A DNA stretch of 64,000 nt from Pseudomonadota bacterium (lineage in GTDB: Bacteria; Myxococcota; Myxococcia; Myxococcales; Myxococcaceae), in assembly GCA_023423535.1 (NCBI GenBank), contig JAFAFL010000137.1:434001-498000 (forward strand), in the 5' to 3' direction. Within the stretch, counting starts at the first letter, position 1. Every line of letters starts with the position of its first letter. Positions 20,096 to 31,044 of the stretch are shown here, in pieces. The translations under genes and the position numbers were made by a program. The notes under the pieces were generated by a model that saw only the letters and a list, made by a program, of their open reading frames with translations, was not told where the DNA came from and did no database searches.

Positions 20096-20365
20096 TCAGC
20101 GCGCGTGGTGGGGACGGTCTTCCGCCGCGTCGTCACCGCGTACGAGCAGCTTCGCCTGGTACGCGGTGACCAATGAACCGACGAGCAGGGCCAGGCCGAG
20201 GCCGGCGAAGAGGAAGCGCTCGCTGGTGAGGATCGCGTTCGGCAACAGCCAGCGCAGCTCCCGCGTGTAGACGAGCCAGTGCGCCCAGAGGGCCACGCTC
20301 GCCAGCGCGATGCTCAAAGACCAGGTGCCGAGGTGATCCGCCTTCACGCCGCCGCCACGCGCCAT
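20096..20365 (-). CDS. Small membrane protein, two predicted spans
   Basis: 89 residues from ATG 20365; TTG 20407 would add 14. Two hydrophobic segments (LSIALASVALWAHWLVY and FLFAGLGLALLVGSLVTAY) suggest a hairpin inner-membrane protein with a charged, His-containing C-terminus. No family recognised. It lies 55 bases downstream of the Gre-like gene, so it may be cotranscribed, and is convergent with greA eight bases away. Confidence 0.55.
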   Translation of the reverse strand: MARGGGVKADHLGTWSLSIALASVALWAHWLVYTRELRWLLPNAILTSERFLFAGLGLALLVGSLVTAYQAKLLVRGDDAAEDRPHHAR

Positions 20366-20420
20366 GCGGGAGAGGTGGTGTCCGCAGGTCGCACCGGCAA
20401 GCGTCAACGTGCGGTGGCGG

Positions 20421-20897
20421 TCACGGCTTCGTCCGGTGGACGGCGAGCACCGTCAGCTCCACGACGCGCGGGCCGGGCAGGGTGACCTCCACCGACTCGC
20501 CGGGCTCTCGTCCGACCAGCGCACTTCCCACCGGCGCGTTCACCGACACGAAGCCCTGGCGCGGAGAGGCCTCGTCCGGACCGACGATGCGCCACAGGCT
20601 CTGCACGCCGTCCTCGTCCTCCACCTCCACCCAGCTGCCGAAGGCGACGCGACCCTCCGGCGCGCTCTCCGGCCCGAGCACCGTCAGCTGCGCGAGCGTG
20701 GCGTCGAGCACCGAGAGGCGTGCGGCGGTTTCGGGAGAGCCGGCGGTGAGGGAGGCGCGCAGACGGTCTGCCTCTTCGCGAAGGGCGGCGTGGCCCTCGG
20801 GCGTCACGTAGCGGATCTCGCCCGGCGCGAGCGTGGGCGCGGTGCGCAGCAGCGGCGGTTCGTCGGGCCCGTCTTCACGGGTGAAGGCCTTGGACAC
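20421..20897 (-). CDS. Gre-family protein lacking the catalytic coiled-coil tip
   Basis: 158 residues; GTG start at 20897. The C-terminal half fits the GreA/GreB FKBP-like domain (VAFGSWVEVEDEDGVQSLWRIVGPDEA..VNAPVGSALVGREPGESVEVTLP). The N-terminal helix begins like GreA (RYVTPEGHAALREEADRLR), but the segment that should carry the DLRENAEY acidic tip is replaced by LTAGSPETAARLSVLDATLAQLTVLGPES. It therefore probably binds RNA polymerase without cleavage activity, in the manner of Gfh1 or Rnk (inference). It lies close to a true greA. Confidence 0.8.
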   Translation of the reverse strand: MSKAFTREDGPDEPPLLRTAPTLAPGEIRYVTPEGHAALREEADRLRASLTAGSPETAARLSVLDATLAQLTVLGPESAPEGRVAFGSWVEVEDEDGVQSLWRIVGPDEASPRQGFVSVNAPVGSALVGREPGESVEVTLPGPRVVELTVLAVHRTKP

Positions 20898-20927
20898 CCG
20901 CGGAATCTATGAACAAATGTCCCGGGC

Positions 20928-23732
<2,805 letters not shown>

Positions 23733-23820
23733 GCCGCCTCTCCGCTGCGCGTTCAGGGCGCGCAAAGTCCCGTCATTGCTGGGGTTTCGATGGCCGCCGC
23801 AGCGCGGTTGCCGAACCCGT

Positions 23821-23848
23821 TTGACATGCGTGGTGCGTTCGTTGTAGT
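23821..23848 (+). promoter_or_regulatory. Candidate sigma-70-type promoter of the iron operon
   Basis: TTGACA at 23821-23826 and TGTAGT at 23843-23848, 16 bp apart, lie 54 bp upstream of the receptor start. The Fur box begins 21 bp downstream of the -10 element, placing it at or just after the expected transcription start. Confidence 0.5.
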
Positions 23849-23868
23849 CCGCGCTCTGGGTCGAAGTT

Positions 23869-23887
23869 GAGAACGATAATCAAAATA
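23869..23887 (+). promoter_or_regulatory. Fur box
   Basis: The 19-mer GAGAACGATAATCAAAATA matches the Fur consensus GATAATGATAATCATTATC at 14 of 19 positions, in an otherwise roughly 70% GC region. It ends 14 bp before the receptor ATG. It implies iron-dependent repression of the whole 23902-30978 operon. Confidence 0.8.
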
Positions 23888-23901
23888 GAAGTCAGGCGGC
23901 G

Positions 23902-26412
23902 ATGACGATGAGAGCCCTGCGAACGAGCCACCGGTGCACGACCGCTTCCGCGAGGGCGGTGGCGCTGCTGTGCCTCCTCTCGTTCGGTGCCGCCGCCGCG
24001 CAGGCGGAGAAGGGCAGCGGGGTGCTGACGGCGCCGGTGCTCCTCGCGCAGCCGGTTGCGCCCTACACGGCGGAGGCGGCCGCGGCGGGGATCGAGGGCG
24101 CGGTGAAGCTGCGGGTGACGCTCGACGAAGAGGGGCGCGTCACGCTGGCCGAGGTGACCGAGGGGCTCGGATACGGGCTCGACGAGGCGGCGGTGAAGGG
24201 GCTGATGGAGGCGCGCTTCAGTCCCGCGACGCTCGACGGGAAGGCCGTGGCCTGCGTCTTCGAGTTCGTCCTCCACTTCGTCGCGCCGCGGCCGGCTGTT
24301 CTCGTGGAGGAGGCGGCTTCCTCTTCGCCGCAGCCCGAAGCCGAGCCCGCGCCCACGCCGGCGGAGGCGGAGGCGGACCGTTTCACCACCACCGTGCGCG
24401 GTTCCGGCTCGACGGCACGGGCCCTGGTGCGCGGGTCCGAGGCGGTGAACGTGGTGCGGCTCGAACGCGCACAGGAGCGCGCCGAGGATCTGGGCGAGGT
24501 GCTCACGCGCAGCTCCGCGGTGCAGGTGCAGCGCACCGGCGGGATGGGCAGCCGCACGCAGCTCTCCCTGGGCGGGCTCTCCGGCGATCAGGTGCGCGTG
24601 CTGCTCGACGGCGTTCCCATCGAGTACTCGCCCTACGTCTTCGGGCTGGGGAGCGTGCCGGTCTCGCTCGTGCAGCAGCTGGAGGTCTTCAACGGCGTGG
24701 TGCCGGTGCGGCTCGCGACCGACGCGCTGGGCGGGGCGATTCACCTGCGTTCGGATCTGGCGCCGGCGGAGACGGGCACCTCCGTCTCGCTGCAGGGCGG
24801 CTCCTTCGACACGCTGCGAGGAACCGCGCGGGTGACGTGGCGCGCGCACGAGCGGCTCTTCGTTCGCGCCACCGGCTTTCACGACCGCGCGGAGAACGAC
24901 TACCTCGTCACCGTTCCGGTGGACGATCCGGTCACCGGTCGCGTGTCGCAGGCGCAGGTCGCGCGCAACCACGACGCGTATCGCGCTTCGGGTGGAAGCC
25001 TGGAGGTGGGGCTCGAGTCGTTGCCGGGGATCGACCGGCTGGTGCTGCAGGCGTACCTCGGCCGCTACGACAAGGAGGTCCCGCACGACAGCTTCATGAT
25101 CCGGCCCTACGGCGGGGTGACCAGCGCGCAGGACAGCCGCGGGCTCGGGCTGCGCTGGGAGACCACCGCGCACGAGCGGCTGAAGGTGCTCGCGCTCGCG
25201 GGCTACAACCGGCGCCGGGGCGAGCTGCTCGACGTCTCCGACTGTCTCTACGACTGGTACGGCGAGTGCCGCGCGCAGCAGGCCCGCGGTGGTGAGATCG
25301 GCGCCTTCCCGCTGGAGAACACGCAGCTTCGGCAGACCGGCTTCGGGCGCGTGCGGCTGCTGGGCACGGTGTTCGACGCGGAGGACCTCGAGCTCTCGCT
25401 CGGCGCGGACCACAACACGCGGCGGGGTGAGAACGCGTACCTCACGCGGCTCGAGCAGGAGGATCCGCTGCGCGTGCCGCTGTCTTTGACCTCGCTCTTC
25501 GGCGGGCTCTCGCACCGGCAGCGCCTGTGGGGCGACAGGCTCGAGAACACGGTCTTCGCCAAGGGCTACTTCCAGCGCTTCGCGTCGGGCACGGGTTCGG
25601 TGGGAGACGGGGGCGCCGCGGACACGCGCTGGGCCGGCGGGTTCGGCGACACGGTGCGATTGAGCGTGACGCGCAGGCTCCTGCTCAAGGCGTCCTACGA
25701 GCGCACCACGCGGATGCCGCGCGTGGACGAGCTCTTCGGTGACGGCGGGCTTTTGCTGGAGAACCGCGCGCTCGTTCCGGAGACGAGCCACAACGGCAAT
25801 GCCGGCGTGGAGCTGCTGCCGGTGACGACGCGCGCGGGCGTGTTCGGTGCGACCGCGATGGTCGGCGTGCGCGAGGTGCGGAACCTCATCCAGCTCTTTC
25901 CCGCGGACGCGACGCAGGCCTACGCCAACGTGGATCGCGCGCGCTCGCGGATGGCGCACGCGGGCCTCGATTGGACGTCGCCGGGCGAGTGGGTGGGCCT
26001 CGGCGGCACCGTCACCTGGCTCGACTTCCGCAACCTGGCGGAGGAGGGACAGTTCGCGCGCTTCCACGGCGACCGGATGCCGAACATGCCGTGGCTGCAG
26101 TCGTCGGCGACCGCGCGCCTGCAGTGGAAGGGCGTGGCCAGTGCGGGCGACGCGCTCGTGCTCGAGTGGACCACGCGCTACGTGGAGGCCTTCTACCGCT
26201 CGTGGGAGAGCGCCGGCCGCCAGAGCTCCAAGGCGCAGGTGCTCTCGCAGCTCCTGCACTCCACCGCGCTGACCTGGCGCGCCCGTACCGAGGCGTGGGG
26301 CTGGTCCGCCTCCCTCAACCTCAACAACGTCACCGATGCAGACGCCTACGACGTCGTCGGCGTCCAGAAGCCGGGCCGCGCCCTCTTCGCGCGGGTCACC
26401 GTCGAACTCTGA
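23902..26412 (+). CDS. TonB-dependent siderophore receptor with N-terminal TonB C-terminal domain
   Basis: 836 residues. Signal peptide 1-35. Residues 48-126 (AQPVAPYTAEAAAAGIEGAV..RVTLDEEGRV..GLDEAAVKGLMEARFSPA) are a TonB C-terminal domain of the kind normally found on the energy transducer. A Pro/Glu linker (127-158) follows, then a TonB-box-like FTTTVRG, a plug (about 180-285, with LGGLSGDQVRVLLDGVPIEY) and a long 22-strand-type barrel ending in RVTVEL. Outer membrane; imports a ferric complex. It is first in an operon behind a Fur box and followed 35 bases later by a lipoprotein. Having a TonB-C module on the receptor itself is the oddity. Confidence 0.92.
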   Translation: MTMRALRTSHRCTTASARAVALLCLLSFGAAAAQAEKGSGVLTAPVLLAQPVAPYTAEAAAAGIEGAVKLRVTLDEEGRVTLAEVTEGLGYGLDEAAVKGLMEARFSPATLDGKAVACVFEFVLHFVAPRPAVLVEEAASSSPQPEAEPAPTPAEAEADRFTTTVRGSGSTARALVRGSEAVNVVRLERAQERAEDLGEVLTRSSAVQVQRTGGMGSRTQLSLGGLSGDQVRVLLDGVPIEYSPYVFGLGSVPVSLVQQLEVFNGVVPVRLATDALGGAIHLRSDLAPAETGTSVSLQGGSFDTLRGTARVTWRAHERLFVRATGFHDRAENDYLVTVPVDDPVTGRVSQAQVARNHDAYRASGGSLEVGLESLPGIDRLVLQAYLGRYDKEVPHDSFMIRPYGGVTSAQDSRGLGLRWETTAHERLKVLALAGYNRRRGELLDVSDCLYDWYGECRAQQARGGEIGAFPLENTQLRQTGFGRVRLLGTVFDAEDLELSLGADHNTRRGENAYLTRLEQEDPLRVPLSLTSLFGGLSHRQRLWGDRLENTVFAKGYFQRFASGTGSVGDGGAADTRWAGGFGDTVRLSVTRRLLLKASYERTTRMPRVDELFGDGGLLLENRALVPETSHNGNAGVELLPVTTRAGVFGATAMVGVREVRNLIQLFPADATQAYANVDRARSRMAHAGLDWTSPGEWVGLGGTVTWLDFRNLAEEGQFARFHGDRMPNMPWLQSSATARLQWKGVASAGDALVLEWTTRYVEAFYRSWESAGRQSSKAQVLSQLLHSTALTWRARTEAWGWSASLNLNNVTDADAYDVVGVQKPGRALFARVTVEL

Positions 26413-26447
26413 AACCGCAGTCCCGTTGCTGCTCCCTGGAGAACGCC

Positions 26448-27746
26448 ATGAAAGTGAAGCTCGCTCTGCTGTCCCTTGCTGCACTCGCCGCACTTGCCGG
26501 TGCCTGCTCCGGCCCCGAGACGCCCGATGATCCGGATGGAGGTGGCGGGGCCGTCACCGACGGAGGCGTGGCGGATCCGCTCTACGCAGTCATCACCCAG
26601 GTGGCGCTCACCGCGGGCGAGACGCAGTCGTACCTGCTCACGGTGGACGACCTCGTGAAGGAGCAGACCGTCGGGCTGACCGACGCGATCGAGCTGCCCG
26701 CGGACTCGTACATCGTCGCGGGGATGCCGGGCGCGCGCCGGTTCTTCATCAGCTCCTCGAAGCAGCCGACGATGACGCCGTACACGCTGGAGAGCGACGG
26801 GACGATCGCCGCGGGGGATGCGCTCTCGTTCCTCGGGCAGGGCGTGGCCGCGACGGGCGGCTACCAGTCGCAGCACCACTTCGTCAGCGAGACGAAGGCC
26901 TACTACTTCGATCACGTGAACTACCGGCTGGTCATCTGGAACCCGAAGGAGGTGGCGATCACCGGGTCGAAGGACCTGACCGCGCAGCTGAAGAACGGCG
27001 ACTTCACCTTCCGCTACTCGCAGAGCACCGCGACCCCGGTGGGCAAGAGCGTGATCGTTGCCGGCGGCTGGCACGCGGCGGACGTGAAGACGGTTCCGGC
27101 GAAGACGGCGCTGGTGATCGTGAACACCGAGACCGACGAGGTCCGCGTGGTGACCGACGACCGCTGCGGCTGGGCGCGCGACGGCGTGGTGCACGACGGG
27201 AAGATCTACTTCGCCACCGAGTCGCTCGGCAGCGGCGCGCACTTCGTCTCGCCCCAGACCACCGCGGCGCCCTGCATGATCCGCTACGACATCGAGGCGG
27301 GCGCGTTCGATGGCTGGTTCACCACGCTCGACGCGTTCGTCTCGCCGCAGACCGACCGTGACGTGGCGGGGATGCTCCTGCCGGGCGCCGCGGGGAAGGC
27401 CTACCTCCGCGTGATGAACAAGGCCGCCGCGCAGAACGCGATGGATGCCGCGGTGGGCGCGGGCAAGCCGTTCCACGGTTCGCACGCCGCGACGGGTGCG
27501 TGGTGGAGCCTGTGGGAGGTCACGCTCGGAGATGCGCCCGCGGCTTCGCCGGTGATGCGCGACGACCTCGTGCCCATGAACGGCCGCACCATTCCGCAGA
27601 GCCCTGGCGACGCGCTGCTGGTGATGCCGGAGTTCATCAACGGCAACGCGCAGACGCGCTTCCGCATCGTGAGCCCCGAGACCGGACTGGGCGATGCGAA
27701 GACGGTCGTCGAAGGCCAGGTCCGCGGGCTGCTGAAGATCCGTTAG
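26448..27746 (+). CDS. Surface/periplasmic lipoprotein, DUF4374/XusB-like beta-propeller
   Basis: 432 residues; ATG 26448 with GGAGA nine bases upstream. The lipoprotein signal ends LAALAGAC (Cys20). The mature protein has repeated strand blocks (YAVITQVAL..SYLLTVDDL; YYFDHVNYRLVIWNP; KTALVIVNTETDEVRVV; APCMIRYDIEAGAFDGW) consistent with a seven-blade propeller, and a length near that of Bacteroides XusB (DUF4374). XusB binds ferric siderophores next to its receptor. The identification rests on gene order plus fold-like pattern, not on a search. It may receive the siderophore at the cell surface or just inside the receptor. Confidence 0.72.
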   Translation: MKVKLALLSLAALAALAGACSGPETPDDPDGGGGAVTDGGVADPLYAVITQVALTAGETQSYLLTVDDLVKEQTVGLTDAIELPADSYIVAGMPGARRFFISSSKQPTMTPYTLESDGTIAAGDALSFLGQGVAATGGYQSQHHFVSETKAYYFDHVNYRLVIWNPKEVAITGSKDLTAQLKNGDFTFRYSQSTATPVGKSVIVAGGWHAADVKTVPAKTALVIVNTETDEVRVVTDDRCGWARDGVVHDGKIYFATESLGSGAHFVSPQTTAAPCMIRYDIEAGAFDGWFTTLDAFVSPQTDRDVAGMLLPGAAGKAYLRVMNKAAAQNAMDAAVGAGKPFHGSHAATGAWWSLWEVTLGDAPAASPVMRDDLVPMNGRTIPQSPGDALLVMPEFINGNAQTRFRIVSPETGLGDAKTVVEGQVRGLLKIR

Positions 27747-27752
27747 GCACTC

Positions 27753-28049
27753 ATGGCCCTCTTCGTCTCCCTTGCGCTGGCGCTGTCCGCCGCGGGCTGC
27801 GCCAGCCTCTATCTCTCGTCGCGGCATCAGCTCCTGCTGAAGAGGCCGCTCACCGCACGGCCGTCACGCGGGGTGGGTGCGCTGCTCGTCGCGGCCGCGT
27901 TGCCGCTGCTCTGTGCGGCGCTGCGGCCGGTGGTCGCGGTCTTCGTGTGGGGGGCGTGGGTGACGCTCCTGCTGACGCTGTTGCCGTATGCGGCGCTGCT
28001 CGCTGCGGGGGCTCTGCGCGGTCGTCGAAAGGAGGCGCACGGATCATGA
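27753..28049 (+). CDS. Small membrane protein, DUF3325-like
   Basis: 98 residues, three predicted membrane spans. The N-terminal span followed by SSRHQLLLKRPLT, and two more spans after an Arg-rich turn, resemble the DUF3325 family found between TonB receptors and PepSY proteins in proteobacterial iron operons. It starts six bases after the lipoprotein stop and its TGA overlaps the next ATG (ATGA). It probably assists the PepSY protein; exact role unknown. Confidence 0.65.
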   Translation: MALFVSLALALSAAGCASLYLSSRHQLLLKRPLTARPSRGVGALLVAAALPLLCAALRPVVAVFVWGAWVTLLLTLLPYAALLAAGALRGRRKEAHGS

Positions 28050-28348
28050 GCACGGCGACCCATACGCCTCAATCGATCCGGCCCGACTGGATCTCCAAGA
28101 CCTTCGCCGGCGTGGCGCTGGGCATGGCGCTGTCGGTCGGTGCGAGCGGCCTGCTGGTGCTCGCGCTCACCGCGGCGGGCGTGCCCTCGAGCCTCCGCAA
28201 CCAGCTCGCCATGTGGTCGGTGATGCCGGTGTGGATGACGGTACTCGGCGGCTGCTTCCTCTTCCGCTCCGGACTGCGCGCCTGGCTCTGGCTGGGCGGC
28301 GCGACCGCGCTCGTCTGGGGCGCGTTCCTCTTCCTCCGAATGCTGTGA
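28046..28348 (+). CDS. Small membrane protein, DUF3649-like iron-uptake partner
   Basis: 100 residues; GGAGG at 28031-28035. It contains WISKTFAGVALGMALSVGASGLLVLAL, then MWSVMPVWMTVLGGCFLF and RAWLWLGGATALVWGAFLF, three spans with conserved Trp positions. This resembles DUF3649, a family that accompanies PepSY proteins in siderophore operons. It is translationally coupled to the preceding gene by the ATGA overlap. Confidence 0.65.
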   Translation: MSTATHTPQSIRPDWISKTFAGVALGMALSVGASGLLVLALTAAGVPSSLRNQLAMWSVMPVWMTVLGGCFLFRSGLRAWLWLGGATALVWGAFLFLRML

Positions 28349-28357
28349 ACGACGCCC

Positions 28358-30025
28358 ATGCGCTCTGCGATCATTCGTCTCTACAAGGTCGTCCACACCT
28401 GGGCCGGACTCGTCGCGGGGCTCGGGCTGTTCATCTGCTTCTATGCGGGAGGCTTTGCGGTCTTCAAGGACGCGCTGAACCGCTGGGCCACGCCGCCCTC
28501 CGAACGCACCGCGCCCGCGAAGCTCTCCGCCGAGCAGATGCACGCGCTGGTCAGGACGACGCTCGCCGAGCACCCCGAGGTGGGGAAGGAGTTCACGCTC
28601 TACCTCGCCGACTCTCCGGTGCATGGCCCTTCGCCGATGACGTGGGAGGCCGCGGGCGAGGGCGGTGACGACGAGCACGACGAGCTCACGGCGCGCCACT
28701 TCTACGCGACGCTCGGCGCGGACGGCAGCTCAGAGGTGGCAGAGGCGAAGCCCAGCAAGGTCGGCGAGTTCATCGACGTGCTGCACCGCGTGGTGGGCCT
28801 GCCGTTCGACACCGAGGTGGGCCGCGTCCTCACCGGGGTGATCTCGATCCTCTACGCACTGGCGCTCATCTCGGGCCTGGTTTTCGTGCTGCCCTCGCTG
28901 GTGAAGGACTTCTTCGCGCTGCGACTGGGCAAGGGACTCAAGCGGCTGTGGATGGACGTGCACAACGTCGTCGGGATCGCGAGCCTGCCGTTCCACCTGA
29001 TGATCGCGCTCACTGCCGCCGGCTTCGGGCTGCACGACGGGATCTACTTCGTGCAGGACGGGCTCATCCACGGCGGCACGCTGCGCTCTTCTTTCGGTGG
29101 GCCGCGCGGTGAGGTGAAGCCTCCGGATCCGTCCGCCATGTTGCCGCCCGCGGAGCTCGTCGCGCGCGCGAAGGAGGTCTCGCCCACGTTCGAGCCTTCG
29201 TCGCTGCAGTACCGGCAGGTGACCTCTCCGCGCGCGCTGGTGCGGGTGTGGGGCGAGGACCCGACCGCGTACTCACCGCGTGCGAGGGGCGGGTTCGTGG
29301 CGCTCGATCCCTACAACGGAGAGGTGAAGAGCGCGGACTTCCTGCCCGGCAAGATGAGCGCGCCGGCCACGGTGGTGGGGAGCTTCTTCGCGCTGCACAT
29401 GGCGACCTACGGAGGCACGCCGATCAAGTGGGTGTACTTCCTCCTCGCGATGAGCGGCGCGTGGCTCTTCTACAGCGGCAACCTCCTCTGGGTGGAGACG
29501 CGGCGGAAGAAGGCGAGGGCGGAGGGCGAGAGGCCGCTGCAGCGTCGCGACGTGCGGTGGGTGGCGGCGGTCACCGTCGGCGTGTGTCTCGGGTGCGTGG
29601 CGGGCGTGAGCTTCACGCTCGTGCTCGCGAAGTGGTTGCACGGACACGTGCCCGACCTGCGCCCGTTCCACCAGTGGGCCTACTACGCGGTGCTCTTTGC
29701 CGCGATCGCGTGGGCCTCGTGGCGCGGCCCCGCGCGCGCCGCAATCGAGCTGCTCTGGTTCGCGGCGATCGTCACGCTCGCGATCCCGCTGACCTCTCTG
29801 GTCGCGTGGCTGGTGCCGTTTGTCGGGATGTGGGCTTCGACCGATGCGCTGGGCGTCGACCTCACCGCGCTGGCCGGTGCGTTCAGCTTCGCGTGGATGG
29901 CCCGGGTCACCGCGAGGCGCGCGCACACAGGTCCCGAAGACAGCGTGTGGTCGCTGAAGGGTGCGGGAGTGGGTGATGGCGCGGAGACGGTGCACGGGGC
30001 CGTGTCCGGGGCGAGGGCAGCGTGA
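28358..30025 (+). CDS. PepSY-domain inner-membrane protein (PiuB/XusC type)
   Basis: 555 residues. Spans near 15-35, 160-180, 205-225, 355-380 and four more after residue 400. Conserved PepSY-associated histidines are seen: His13 in VVHTWAG, His143 in LHRVVGLP, His202 and His213 in DVHNVVGIASLPFH, and another in SFFALHMATYGG. These are candidate heme b ligands. The family is proposed to reduce ferric siderophores or support their passage across the inner membrane. Its stop overlaps the esterase start region (GTGATG). Position after receptor and lipoprotein mirrors XusC. Confidence 0.85.
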   Translation: MRSAIIRLYKVVHTWAGLVAGLGLFICFYAGGFAVFKDALNRWATPPSERTAPAKLSAEQMHALVRTTLAEHPEVGKEFTLYLADSPVHGPSPMTWEAAGEGGDDEHDELTARHFYATLGADGSSEVAEAKPSKVGEFIDVLHRVVGLPFDTEVGRVLTGVISILYALALISGLVFVLPSLVKDFFALRLGKGLKRLWMDVHNVVGIASLPFHLMIALTAAGFGLHDGIYFVQDGLIHGGTLRSSFGGPRGEVKPPDPSAMLPPAELVARAKEVSPTFEPSSLQYRQVTSPRALVRVWGEDPTAYSPRARGGFVALDPYNGEVKSADFLPGKMSAPATVVGSFFALHMATYGGTPIKWVYFLLAMSGAWLFYSGNLLWVETRRKKARAEGERPLQRRDVRWVAAVTVGVCLGCVAGVSFTLVLAKWLHGHVPDLRPFHQWAYYAVLFAAIAWASWRGPARAAIELLWFAAIVTLAIPLTSLVAWLVPFVGMWASTDALGVDLTALAGAFSFAWMARVTARRAHTGPEDSVWSLKGAGVGDGAETVHGAVSGARAA

Positions 30026-30978
30026 TGCGGCTCTTTCTCATCGTTGCGATCGGTGTGTTCGTCAGCGCGTGCGCGACCGGCGGCGGCGCGACGAGACCGC
30101 AGCCCGAGCCTGAGCTGCGGCCGGTGACCCTGCCGGACACGTTCGAGTTCGATCTCGACTCGCTGCACACGGGTCGCACCCACCGGATGTACGTGTCCGT
30201 TCCGGAGGGACCTGCGCCCGTCGCGGGGCGGCCGGTGCTCTTCCTGCTCGATGGCGGCTCTCACTTCGCGTCGCTCGACCGGCTCGCGCGGACGTTGCCG
30301 AGGCTCTCGCGCGGGCTCGGCGTGGCGGCGGATGCGCCGATCATCGTCGGACTCACCTATCCCGGAGATGGGGACGCGGTGAACCAGGCTCGCGGAGAGG
30401 ACTACACGCCGCCGGCGAGAGAGCTCGCGGACACGGGCGATCGCTACTCGAAGAAGCAGGGCGGGGCGGACCGGTTTCTCGACTTCGTGAAGAGGGAGCT
30501 GGAGCCGACGCTCGCCGAACGGCTGCCGATCGATCGGACCCGCACCGCGTTGATGGGCCACTCGTACGGAGGGCTGCTCGTGCTGCACGCGCTGTTCACG
30601 CGGCCCGACGCGTTCCACACCTTCGTCGCCGGCAGTCCTTCGATCTGGTGGAACGGGCGCCACGTGCTCAATGGGCTCGAGCCGTTCCGGGCGCGTTTCC
30701 CTGATCTGAAGATGAAGCCGCGGGTGCTGATCGCGGTGGGGTCGCTGGAGCAGACGCCTCGGAAGTCTGCCGGTGAGCGCGGCGGCGCGGTCGTCGAGCG
30801 GCGCATGGTGGACAACGCGCGTGAGGTTGCCGAGGCGCTGTCGGTTCGTGGTGACGAACACGGGCTGGAGGTCCTGTTCGTCGAATTCCCCGGCGAGGAC
30901 CACTACAGCGCGTGGCTGCCGCTGATGAACCGAGGGCTCCTCTTCTTCGTCGCTCCCGCGCTGCTGCCAGGTGCCTAG
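30025..30978 (+). CDS. Siderophore esterase-like lipoprotein (IroE/BesA type alpha/beta hydrolase)
   Basis: 317 residues from ATG 30025; GTG 30022 is an alternative. A lipobox VSAC places the lipidated Cys at residue 15. Esterase-D-like fold: VLFLLDGG, the family segment RGEDYTPP (123-130), nucleophile GHSYGG (Ser180), and C-terminal GEDHYSAW with the likely catalytic His. The layout resembles enterobactin/salmochelin and bacillibactin esterases, which hydrolyse the siderophore to release iron. A periplasmic or outer-membrane-anchored enzyme would process the siderophore early in import. It is the last gene of the operon; 66 bases precede pcm. Confidence 0.8.
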   Translation: MRLFLIVAIGVFVSACATGGGATRPQPEPELRPVTLPDTFEFDLDSLHTGRTHRMYVSVPEGPAPVAGRPVLFLLDGGSHFASLDRLARTLPRLSRGLGVAADAPIIVGLTYPGDGDAVNQARGEDYTPPARELADTGDRYSKKQGGADRFLDFVKRELEPTLAERLPIDRTRTALMGHSYGGLLVLHALFTRPDAFHTFVAGSPSIWWNGRHVLNGLEPFRARFPDLKMKPRVLIAVGSLEQTPRKSAGERGGAVVERRMVDNAREVAEALSVRGDEHGLEVLFVEFPGEDHYSAWLPLMNRGLLFFVAPALLPGA

Positions 30979-31044
30979 CGGCTGATCCTCTGCCTGACCC
31001 TCGCGTCCTCTGCGACGAGCGCGCGCGACGCCTACATTGGAAAC

